Origin: Microbacteriaceae bacterium
Lineage (GTDB): Bacteria > Actinomycetota > Actinomycetes > Actinomycetales > Microbacteriaceae
Assembly (NCBI GenBank): GCA_024639925.1
Contig: JAHEGA010000066.1
Span: 1 to 5,993, forward strand
DNA length: 5,993 bases
Direction of reading: 5' to 3'
Position numbers and translations under genes: made by a program. Within the stretch, counting starts at the first letter, position 1. Each line of letters starts with the position of its first letter. The notes beneath the pieces were generated by a model that was not told the origin of the DNA, searched no databases, and was given only the letters and a program-made list of their open reading frames with translations. Shown here piece by piece: positions 1 through 5,993 of this stretch.

Positions 1-1661
1 CCTGGGCGATGTCCTTTCATCGAGGCGAGCCTGGCCAGTTTGCCGATGAGGGTGAGCCGTCGCCGACCTCAACTTTTACCCCTTTCGTCGACAAGAGCGT
101 GTTGCGGGAGATCGGCACTGTGGGCAAGAAGGTCACGGGAACGCGCGTTCGTTTTTGGCCCGATCCTCAAATATTTGGCGCTGGTGCGTCATTTGCGTCA
201 ACGGAACTCACCGATCGGGCGCGACAGACGGCCTTCCTGGTTCCCGAGCTGTCGATTCACCTGGACGACCACACCGGAGAGGAGCCGCACCAGACAACGT
301 TTTCGGCTGCCGGTGGCCTCTCTGACTTCCTGAGCTTTTTGGCCCCCGATCAGGCTGTCGTCGGCCCCTGGCATTTCTCTGGTCAGGGGGAATTTGAGGA
401 AACCGTTCCGGTGCTGGACGACACGGGGAAGTTGCTGTCTCAAGATGTGGTTCGCTCCGTGCAGGTTGACGTCGTCGTCCAGTGGGGTACTGGCTATGAC
501 ACGGTGTCAAAAAGCTTCGTCAACATTATTCAGACCCCCAAGGGTGGAACCCACCAGCAGGGATTCGACGCTGGTTTGGTGAAGACTCTGCGGGCAGAAA
601 TCGAGAAGAACGCCCGCAAGTTGAAGGTGGGTAAGGACAAAGTCGAGAAAGACGATATGACCGCTGGTTTGACGGCGATCATCGCTGTTCGGGTGCCCGA
701 ACCCCAGTTTGAAGGGCAAACAAAGGAAGTGCTGGGCACCCCCGGGATCAAATCCATCGTGCAGAAAGTGGTCTCGGCCGGACTCGCCGAGAAGTTTGCT
801 TCGGGCAAGCGCGAGGACAAAGCTTTTTCTAGTCTCCTGCAGGAAAAAATCGTCGCGGAGATGAAGACTCGCATCTCCGCCAGGACCCTCAAAGAGACGC
901 AGCGCCGCAAGAATGCGTTGGAAAGCTCAACGCTGCCCACCAAACTGGTGGACTGCCGGAGCAAAGAAACCGAAGGCAGCGAACTGTTCATTGTCGAGGG
1001 AGACTCGGCGCTGGGTACCGCGAAGCTCGCGAGAGACAGCGAACATCAGGCACTGCTTCCCATCCGAGGGAAAATTCTCAATACGCAAAAAGCATCGCTG
1101 CAGGACATGCTGGATAACGCCGAGTGTGCGGCGATTATTCAGGTGATCGGCGCGGGTTCCGGTCGCACCTTCGACCTGGGTCAGGCCCGCTACGGAAAAA
1201 TCATCATCATGTCGGACGCCGACGTTGATGGCGCGCACATCAGAACTCTGTTGCTGACCCTCTTCTTCCGGTACATGAAACCTCTCGTCGAGGCAGGCCG
1301 AGTGTACGCGGCGGTGCCTCCTCTCCACCGCGTGGTGGTCAACGGACGTGGCAAAGCACCATCGGAGATCGTGTACACCTATTCCGAGGACGAGCTCAAC
1401 GCCGTCTTGAAAGACCTCGAGGCCTCGGGGAAGACCTATCGTGAACCCATTCAGCGTTACAAGGGGCTCGGCGAGATGGACGCTGACCAGTTGGCAGAGA
1501 CGACCATGAATCGCGATGGACGCACGCTGCGTCGCGTCAGAGTGGGCGATGCCGAGGAAGCATCACGGGTGTTTGAGCTCCTGATGGGTAATGAGGTGGC
1601 CCCCAGGAAAGAGTTCATCGTCTCCGGACCGGGCCTCGCCCGGGAACGCATCGACGTCTAG
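1..1661 (+). CDS. parE: DNA topoisomerase IV subunit B (ParE), 3' part, 5' end off window
   Basis: This is the ATPase/TOPRIM subunit of topoisomerase IV, which pairs with ParC to decatenate and relax DNA using ATP. Reading is open to the left edge: codons W-A precede the ATG at 9, and that Met sits in the conserved MSFHRG strand, so it is internal. Numbering from it: transducer region with [10 protein letters not shown] at 43-52 and the ATP-sensing QTK loop at 237-239; TOPRIM motif EGDSA with catalytic Glu330; metal-binding DADVDG with Asp403, 405 and 407; YKGLGEM at 484-490. By comparison with E. coli GyrB, roughly 100-140 N-terminal residues, including the GHKL ATP pocket, are missing from the window. 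The sequence [13 protein letters not shown], rather than the gyrase form EGDSAGGSAK, favours ParE over GyrB. The C-terminus is complete and ends at TAG 1659-1661, overlapping the parC stop. GyrB is the less likely alternative. Confidence 0.95.
   Translation, partial: WAMSFHRGEPGQFADEGEPSPTSTFTPFVDKSVLREIGTVGKKVTGTRVRFWPDPQIFGAGASFASTELTDRARQTAFLVPELSIHLDDHTGEEPHQTTFSAAGGLSDFLSFLAPDQAVVGPWHFSGQGEFEETVPVLDDTGKLLSQDVVRSVQVDVVVQWGTGYDTVSKSFVNIIQTPKGGTHQQGFDAGLVKTLRAEIEKNARKLKVGKDKVEKDDMTAGLTAIIAVRVPEPQFEGQTKEVLGTPGIKSIVQKVVSAGLAEKFASGKREDKAFSSLLQEKIVAEMKTRISARTLKETQRRKNALESSTLPTKLVDCRSKETEGSELFIVEGDSALGTAKLARDSEHQALLPIRGKILNTQKASLQDMLDNAECAAIIQVIGAGSGRTFDLGQARYGKIIIMSDADVDGAHIRTLLLTLFFRYMKPLVEAGRVYAAVPPLHRVVVNGRGKAPSEIVYTYSEDELNAVLKDLEASGKTYREPIQRYKGLGEMDADQLAETTMNRDGRTLRRVRVGDAEEASRVFELLMGNEVAPRKEFIVSGPGLARERIDV
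1629..1643. other. GC-only hairpin at the parE/parC 3' junction, possible weak terminator
   Basis: CCGGGC (1629-1634), loop CTC, GCCCGG (1638-1643) form a perfect 6-bp all-GC stem. It lies in the last codons of parE and 15 bases past the parC stop on the other strand. Neither side has a proper T tract, so it is not a classical intrinsic terminator. It encodes the conserved-looking GPGLAR segment, so it may be a by-product of coding sequence. Confidence 0.25.
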
Positions 1662-4096
1662 GTCGGCTGCTCTCCCAGCGCAGACACACTGCCTTCCAGC
1701 ACGGTTCCCGAACCATCACGCTTCGTCAGTTCTTCGGGCAGCGCCACTGCTTGGCCTCGTGAACCCAGTGCCCTCGGGTGACGTCCCACAAAGGCTTTCC
1801 GGAGCAGATCCTCACCTTTGAGGAAGGAATGAGCTCGGACACCGGAGGTTCCGCGACCTTTTGTTGGGAACTCCGACAGTGGCGTGACCTTGGCCCGGGC
1901 TGACTCGGTGCCCGGTAACTGAACGCTCGAGCCGGAAATCGTCACAACTTTCGCGTCAGCTCGCAGAGCTGCCGTGGCAGTGATGACGTGAGCATCTTCG
2001 CCGAGCGAAATGCCGGCCACACCTCCGGCCCCCGCTCCCTGGGGCCGCACGTCTCCTGCCGAGAAGTTCAAGAGTTGCCCGGCTGAGGTGACGAAAACGA
2101 TGTGATGGTCATCTGAGGCCACGGATGCACCGACCACCTTGTCTCCGTCTTTGAGGGAGATGACCGGCTGCTGTGGCTTGTCACTGAGGTCTGTGGGAAC
2201 AATCCGCTTCACGACTCCTCGCGCGGTTCCCAGCATCACCGGCACCGCGCTGTCGAGAGCAATCACCCCGAGAACACTGCCGTCACTGGAGGACAACCCC
2301 AAATACTCTCCTAGCGACATGCCCTCGCTCCACCGGGGCTTTGCGGCATCTAGTTCCGGGAGGTCGGAGGCGTGAAAAGTGTGGAGAACACCGGTCTCGG
2401 TGATTGCGCCGAGCGTGCTGCGGGTAGTCGTGGAGAGGCACGCGAGAAGCGCGTCGTGAGAGCTGCGCTTCTGGGGCAACGACGCTGCGTCCAACGAGGA
2501 AAGCCTGCTTGCTTTGCCCAGTGCCGACACGGCAACAACGCAGGGCTCGTCTGCCAGGGAAAGATCTTTGCTGTGCGCAGAGCTCTTCACCGGTGGCTGC
2601 GCCGCAGCACCGGAAATGACACTGCGCCGCGGTGTTCCATACGCTTCGGCCATGTCGGCGAGTTCTGAGGAGACGGTCTGGGTGATCAGGTCGGTGCTGG
2701 CGAGGAGAGATTCGAGCTCAGCGATTTCCGCGGTGAGCTGGTCACGCTCGGTTTCTAGTTCGATTCGGGAGAACTTGGTGAGCCTGCGAAGCCGCAGTTC
2801 AAGGATGTACTCGGCCTGTTCTTCGGAGAGGTCGAAGACTTCCTTCAGGGTGGTTTTGGCCGTAGCGGAGTCGTCCGAACCGCGGATGACCTGAATGACT
2901 TCATCGATGTCGGTGATCGCCACCAACAGGCCTTCCACGAGGTGTAGCCGGCGACGGCGCTGGATAAGGCGGAACTCAGATCGGCGGGTGATGACGGTGA
3001 CTCGGTGGTCTAAGTACACCTGCAGCAGGTCTTTGAGTCCCAAAGTCATGGGCTGTCCCTCAACGAGGGCCACCGAGTTGATCGCGAAGCTCTCTTCGAG
3101 CGGCGTGAGGCGATACAGCTCGGACAACACAGCAGCAGGGTCAAAACCTGCTTTGATTCCGATCACGAGCCGCAGGCCATGGTGACGGTCGGTCAGGTCG
3201 GTCACATCACTGATACCCGTGAGTTTTTTGCTGTTCACGGCATCTTTGATCTTGTCGATAACCCGTTCCGGCCCCACGAGGTACGGGAGCTCCGTGACCA
3301 CGAGACCGGTTTTTCGGGGCCCGATATTTTCGATGCTCACGGTGGCGCGAGTTTTGAAGCTGCCGCGCCCCGTCGCGTAGGCATCCGAAATACCTTCTGT
3401 GCCCATGATTGTTCCGCCGCTGGGGAGATCGGGGCCGGGAACAAACTTCTGCAGGTCTGCGGTGGAGGCATCGGGGTGCTCGAGCAGATGGCGGGCCGCC
3501 GCGATGACTTCCCCCAGGTTGTGGGGGGCCATATTCGTCGCCATGCCGACAGCAATCCCACTGGCGCCGTTGACGAGAAGGTGAGGAATTGCGGCGGGCA
3601 GAACGCTCGGCTGGGTGAGCTGGTTGTCGTAGTTGGGGACAAAATCAACAACGTCTTCGTCCAGATCCTGGACCATGGCCAGCGCCTCCGGGCGCAGGCG
3701 TGCCTCGGTGTAGCGGGCAGCGGCGGGGCCGTCATCTAGCGAGCCAAAGTTTCCATGGCCATCCACCATGGGGATGCGCATCGACCAGGACTGTGACATC
3801 CGCACGAGGGCGTCGTAGATCGCCGAATCGCCGTGCGGGTGGAGTTTCCCCATCACATCGCCGACAACGCGGGCGGACTTAACGTGGCCCTTCTGGGGGA
3901 GGAGGCCCATCTGTGACATTTGGTAGATGATTCGACGTTGGACCGGCTTCAATCCATCTCGGGCGTCAGGAAGAGCGCGAGAGTAAATGACGGAGTAGGC
4001 GTACTCGAGGAAGGACCCTTCCATTTCATCGGTGAGTTCAACATCAACGATGCGCTCGGAGGATTCGGGCGCAGAAGACGAAGTAGGCGCAGTCAT
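1658..4096 (-). CDS. parC: DNA topoisomerase IV subunit A (ParC), complete
   Basis: ParC is the DNA-cleaving and rejoining subunit of topoisomerase IV, acting in the cytoplasm with ParE. The 812-residue product has a normal length. After a short Ser/Pro/Glu-rich leader, the winged-helix breakage-reunion domain starts near residue 15 ([22 protein letters not shown] at about 34-55) and contains [10 protein letters not shown] (86-95) and the catalytic Arg128-Tyr129 in [11 protein letters not shown] tower domain follows, then the coiled-coil C-gate around 365-470 (charged helix near 434-455). A Ser/Ala-rich linker after AYGTP (485-489) leads to a C-terminal beta-pinwheel region to the end. The quinolone-region residues Ser91 and Asp95 are of the wild-type, sensitive class. 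The gyrase-defining GyrA box is absent or degenerate (QGAGAGG, 686-692), favouring ParC over GyrA. The start at CAT 4094-4096 fits the domain onset; no clear Shine-Dalgarno precedes it. The gene converges on parE and diverges from the phosphodiesterase gene. Confidence 0.96.
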   Translation of the reverse strand: MTAPTSSSAPESSERIVDVELTDEMEGSFLEYAYSVIYSRALPDARDGLKPVQRRIIYQMSQMGLLPQKGHVKSARVVGDVMGKLHPHGDSAIYDALVRMSQSWSMRIPMVDGHGNFGSLDDGPAAARYTEARLRPEALAMVQDLDEDVVDFVPNYDNQLTQPSVLPAAIPHLLVNGASGIAVGMATNMAPHNLGEVIAAARHLLEHPDASTADLQKFVPGPDLPSGGTIMGTEGISDAYATGRGSFKTRATVSIENIGPRKTGLVVTELPYLVGPERVIDKIKDAVNSKKLTGISDVTDLTDRHHGLRLVIGIKAGFDPAAVLSELYRLTPLEESFAINSVALVEGQPMTLGLKDLLQVYLDHRVTVITRRSEFRLIQRRRRLHLVEGLLVAITDIDEVIQVIRGSDDSATAKTTLKEVFDLSEEQAEYILELRLRRLTKFSRIELETERDQLTAEIAELESLLASTDLITQTVSSELADMAEAYGTPRRSVISGAAAQPPVKSSAHSKDLSLADEPCVVAVSALGKASRLSSLDAASLPQKRSSHDALLACLSTTTRSTLGAITETGVLHTFHASDLPELDAAKPRWSEGMSLGEYLGLSSSDGSVLGVIALDSAVPVMLGTARGVVKRIVPTDLSDKPQQPVISLKDGDKVVGASVASDDHHIVFVTSAGQLLNFSAGDVRPQGAGAGGVAGISLGEDAHVITATAALRADAKVVTISGSSVQLPGTESARAKVTPLSEFPTKGRGTSGVRAHSFLKGEDLLRKAFVGRHPRALGSRGQAVALPEELTKRDGSGTVLEGSVSALGEQPT

Positions 4097-4111
4097 AAGA
4101 TTGCGCTTATG
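4094..4111. repeat. Inverted repeat CATAAG-N6-CTTATG joining the two divergent start codons
   Basis: Six-base arms at 4094-4099 and 4106-4111 are perfect reverse complements around the six-base centre ATTGCG. The outer three bases of each arm are the start codons of parC (- strand) and of the phosphodiesterase gene (+ strand). Only 12 bases separate the two genes. Half of each arm is fixed by being a start codon, so the extra symmetry rests on three bases per side; it could be an operator-like dyad or chance. Confidence 0.6.
4096..4101 (+). promoter_or_regulatory. Candidate -10 element (TAAGAT) for a leaderless phosphodiesterase transcript
   Basis: TAAGAT fits the actinobacterial -10 pattern TANNNT and ends seven bases before the ATG at 4109, so transcription would begin at or next to the start codon. 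No Shine-Dalgarno lies between them, which is consistent with leaderless translation. The expected -35 position (about 4073-4078, AGAAGA) does not resemble TTGACA. The element's first base is also part of the parC start codon on the other strand. Inferred from spacing and motif only. Confidence 0.5.
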
Positions 4112-4114
4112 TTA
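4109..4114 (-). promoter_or_regulatory. Candidate -10 element (TAACAT) for parC
   Basis: Read on the - strand, TAACAT matches TANNNT and lies 12 bases upstream of the parC ATG, so the transcript would have a leader of only a few bases. No convincing -35 or Shine-Dalgarno is visible; a GGGGCGAG run lies further up than is usual for ribosome binding. The element coincides with the first two codons of the phosphodiesterase gene. A promoter further upstream inside that gene is possible. Confidence 0.35.
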
Positions 4115-5236
4115 CTCGCCCCTATCGACGCGTCGTTGAGGCTTGCCGATGTGATGCCGAGTTGTCTCGCAGCGATCGTGGGGGCTGAAAACCCGCTCGG
4201 GCTGTCAACGGTCACGCATGCCGCGGTCGTGCTGGTGGACGGCATGGGTGCCGCGAATCTTCGCGAACATGCTGGCCACGCTCGATGGTTGATGCAGGCG
4301 TGGCGCGCCCACGGTCTCAGCGCAGACGTTGGGTTCCCCTCGACGACTGCCAGCGCACTGACGACGCTCACCACCGGTGTGTCCGCGGGGGAGCACGGCA
4401 TCGTGGGGTACTCGTTGCGCGAGCCGGCGAGTGGTCAAATTATCAACCACCTCAAGGACTGGGCGCCGCTGGTGGAACTCGATTCTTGGCAGCGCTCAAC
4501 GACGGTGTTTCAGCGCGCAAAGTCTCAGGGCATTCAGTCTCTTTCCCAGGGTGAACCTCGGTTTGCAAACACCGATTTCACCAAGGCTGTCTGGCGTGGA
4601 GCCGAGTTTCAGGGAGCCCGCTCGCTTGAGGAGCAGTTCCACAACGCGCAAAACTTTTTTGATGCGACCCCGCAGGGTCTCGCCTACCTTTATTGGCCAG
4701 CGCTTGATCGGACCGGGCACGGCAGCGGATCGGAATCTGATTCCTGGCTCCATCGCCTGGAGGAGTTGGATGCGCAACTCGCAGAGTATTCAGGACTTTT
4801 GGGCCCCACCGCGGGTCTTGTCATCACCGCAGACCACGGCATGATCGATGTTCCTGACCACGACAAGATGGTGATCGAGGCCGAATCCCCGCTTCTTGAG
4901 GGTGTGTCGGCGTGGGCTGGTGAACCACGGGCTCCGCAGATCTATCTGTCCTCTGCCGCAAAACGGGACAATTTCGTCAAGGCCTGGAAACAGGTCGTGG
5001 GTGACCGGGCACAGGTCGTCACCCGCGAGGAGCTCATTGCCAGTGGTGCGCTGGGTGAGGTGGCGCCGGGAGTGGACAAGCGACTGGGCGACATTGTGAT
5101 CCTCTGTGAGGGCTCACTAGCCATTTATCACGGGCCCACCGCGAGTGCTCAATCTCAGACCATGGTTGGCCAACACGGTTCCATTACGCCGCGGGAGCGG
5201 GAAGTGCCCGTGATTCTGGCGGGCGCTTGGGCCTAA
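4109..5236 (+). CDS. Alkaline-phosphatase-superfamily phosphodiesterase / nucleotide pyrophosphatase-like protein
   Basis: This is a predicted cytoplasmic two-metal phosphohydrolase of the type I phosphodiesterase/nucleotide pyrophosphatase family; its substrate is unknown. The 375-residue product carries the full family metal and catalytic set: Asp44 in VVLVDGMG, the probable nucleophile Thr80 in FPSTTA (aligned to the NPP nucleophile; Thr79 is the alternative), Asp200 and His204 in the D-x-x-G-H-x-x-G motif, Asp242-His243 in TADHGM, and His356 in GQHGS. I see no signal peptide or membrane segment. ATG 4109 was chosen because the following [22 protein letters not shown] resembles the usual start of actinobacterial homologues; the frame is open to 3920, but that extension lies inside parC. 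The next Met (4154) is a weaker alternative. A -10-like TAAGAT ends 7 bases before the ATG, suggesting a leaderless transcript. The stop TAA 5234-5236 overlaps the sepH stop. The family call is strong; the reaction is inferred. Confidence 0.88.
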   Translation: MLLAPIDASLRLADVMPSCLAAIVGAENPLGLSTVTHAAVVLVDGMGAANLREHAGHARWLMQAWRAHGLSADVGFPSTTASALTTLTTGVSAGEHGIVGYSLREPASGQIINHLKDWAPLVELDSWQRSTTVFQRAKSQGIQSLSQGEPRFANTDFTKAVWRGAEFQGARSLEEQFHNAQNFFDATPQGLAYLYWPALDRTGHGSGSESDSWLHRLEELDAQLAEYSGLLGPTAGLVITADHGMIDVPDHDKMVIEAESPLLEGVSAWAGEPRAPQIYLSSAAKRDNFVKAWKQVVGDRAQVVTREELIASGALGEVAPGVDKRLGDIVILCEGSLAIYHGPTASAQSQTMVGQHGSITPREREVPVILAGAWA

Positions 5237-5993
5237 GCTGGGTCGTCGTCGCCGCGAGCGCCAAAAACGATGTCGTCCCAGCTGGGCATGCCGGGCCTCT
5301 TCGTTTTCCCTGTGGGAGGCGGCTCCGGATCGTCATCTCCGTCGGGGCTGTGGCGGTCACCGATTTGTGTGACCGAGGCGTCTGACCCTTTGTCGCTGTC
5401 GACCAGGCGGATAGTGCCTGTCGCGGGGTGTGAATCTGCCGCATCGGGCTGTTCCGAAAGGGGCTCACGCTCTCCGCGCTTCTTGCGGAGTGCGTCGAGG
5501 AGGTCGGCGGTGTCTGCCATCCGGCCCTCGTCACCGCCGGTGCGGCCGTAGGGGACCGGCTCGAGCAGTGGCCCGGTCTCGGAGAGAGAAGAGTCTTCGA
5601 AAATTTCGGAGTCAAAACGGTCGGGCTCGGGGTCTTGCTCGACAGCAGCCAGAGCGGGAATGAGCGTGGCCGGCATCGGCTCGTGTCGGGACAACACCCG
5701 CGCGTCTTCATTGAGCGGCTCGATGAGGTGCTTTTTCGGGTCGAATGACCAGTGAGCCTTGTGTTCAACATCGCCATCGGTGAAGGTCAACTCGAGTTGC
5801 CAACCGGATTCCTCCCGCCAGGCACTCCAACTCTCTTGGCTCGCGCCAATGTCCTCCAAGCGCGCTTGGACTGAAGCTCCAAAAGTCGTGGTGTCACCGT
5901 CTTTCGTGCTGACGCCAACGGCAAGTGCCTGGTCAGCAATGAAGGCGCGCTCAGCGATGACGGGTCCTTCGTACTTGCGCACGTAGTCAGCGT
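5233..5993 (-). CDS. sepH: Septation protein SepH (DUF3071), 3' part, 5' end off window
   Basis: SepH is an actinobacterial cell-division protein that binds FtsZ and stimulates its assembly at the septum. The frame is open to the right edge: codons A-D-Y lie upstream of the GTG at 5980-5982, which encodes an internal Val within VRKYEGPVIAERAFIADQA, a conserved DUF3071 stretch. The true start and the N-terminal helix-turn-helix therefore lie beyond the window. Numbering from that GTG, the rest of the DUF3071 domain runs to about residue 100 (WSFDPKKHLIEPL, 78-90). A long acidic, Pro/Ser-rich, probably disordered linker follows, interrupted by the conserved TADLLDALRKKRGERE (157-172). Near the end is the SepH C-terminal motif KRPGMPSWDDIVFGAR (228-243), then an acidic DDDPA tail. 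Stop is TAG (complement of 5233-5235), sharing bases with the phosphodiesterase stop. The combination of N-terminal domain and C-terminal motif makes another identity unlikely. Confidence 0.9.
   Translation of the reverse strand, partial: ADYVRKYEGPVIAERAFIADQALAVGVSTKDGDTTTFGASVQARLEDIGASQESWSAWREESGWQLELTFTDGDVEHKAHWSFDPKKHLIEPLNEDARVLSRHEPMPATLIPALAAVEQDPEPDRFDSEIFEDSSLSETGPLLEPVPYGRTGGDEGRMADTADLLDALRKKRGEREPLSEQPDAADSHPATGTIRLVDSDKGSDASVTQIGDRHSPDGDDDPEPPPTGKTKRPGMPSWDDIVFGARGDDDPA

Noticed and set aside
9..11. ATG at 9 as the true parE start
   Set aside because: The frame is open to the window edge and the Met lies inside a conserved strand of the ATPase domain; starting here would delete the ATP-binding site.
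530..991. 153-residue open frame on the - strand inside parE
   Set aside because: Antisense shadow of the ParE transducer and TOPRIM coding region; low-complexity Ser-rich translation and no domain signal.
927..1328. 133-residue open frame on the - strand inside parE
   Set aside because: Antisense shadow across the EGDSA and DADVDG coding sequence, which fixes the real frame on the + strand.
3179..3739. 186-residue open frame on the + strand inside parC
   Set aside because: It is antisense to the strongly conserved ParC catalytic and tower domains; long antisense frames are expected at this GC content, and the product shows no recognisable family pattern.
3812..3826. Quinolone-resistance substitution in ParC
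   Set aside because: The key positions are Ser91 and Asp95, the usual sensitive-type residues; no resistance change is visible.
3920..4108. In-frame upstream extension of the phosphodiesterase gene giving 438 residues
   Set aside because: The extra 63 codons lie wholly opposite the conserved N-terminal part of parC, lack family resemblance, and the ATG at 4109 matches the family start and has a well-placed -10 element.
5184..5777. 197-residue open frame on the - strand overlapping sepH
   Set aside because: It is the same strand in another frame of sepH; the Ser/Thr/Arg/Pro-rich product is typical of a frame-shifted read, while the sepH frame carries both conserved motifs.
5980..5982. GTG as the true sepH start
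   Set aside because: The frame stays open to the window edge and the codon sits within a conserved DUF3071 stretch, so it encodes an internal Val.
1..5993. Mobile element, CRISPR array, tRNA/rRNA gene, toxin-antitoxin or defence module
   Set aside because: The whole window is accounted for by four housekeeping-type genes; I saw no regularly spaced repeats, transposase motifs, tRNA-like folds or spare intergenic space.

Overview
This window looks like an actinobacterial chromosome segment, most likely from a small-genome Microbacteriaceae-type organism. The grounds are the actinobacterial-type topoisomerase IV subunits, a SepH (DUF3071) division gene found essentially only in Actinobacteria, a moderately high GC content (three lines counted by hand gave 108 G+C of 180 bases), a probable leaderless start, and extreme gene packing. 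The family-level placement is inference from resemblance, not from a search.

Layout: four genes alternate strand and leave only 12 noncoding bases in the whole window. (1) Bases 1-1661, + strand: 3' part of parE, topoisomerase IV subunit B; most of the ATP-binding domain lies off the left edge. (2) Bases 1658-4096, - strand: complete parC, topoisomerase IV subunit A. It converges on parE and the two stop codons share the palindrome CTAG. (3) Bases 4109-5236, + strand: a complete alkaline-phosphatase-superfamily phosphodiesterase/nucleotide-pyrophosphatase-like gene, divergent from parC across 12 bp. (4) Bases 5233-5993, - strand: 3' part of sepH, converging on the phosphodiesterase gene with overlapping stops (CTAA).

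How they fit together: ParE and ParC form the A2B2 type IIA topoisomerase that decatenates and relaxes chromosomes before segregation. SepH binds FtsZ and supports septum formation. The window therefore holds chromosome-resolution and cell-division functions around a phosphodiesterase of unknown substrate. Because strands alternate, none of the four is co-transcribed with its neighbour here; any coupling would come from overlapping 3' ends (antisense transcription) or from the shared 12-bp divergent promoter region.

I found no mobile element, CRISPR array, RNA gene, defence system or undescribed multi-gene system. The most notable signals are architectural: the divergent start codons form a perfect inverted repeat with each gene's -10-like hexamer touching the other's start codon, and both convergent pairs overlap by four bases. 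No intergenic stretch exceeds 12 bases.
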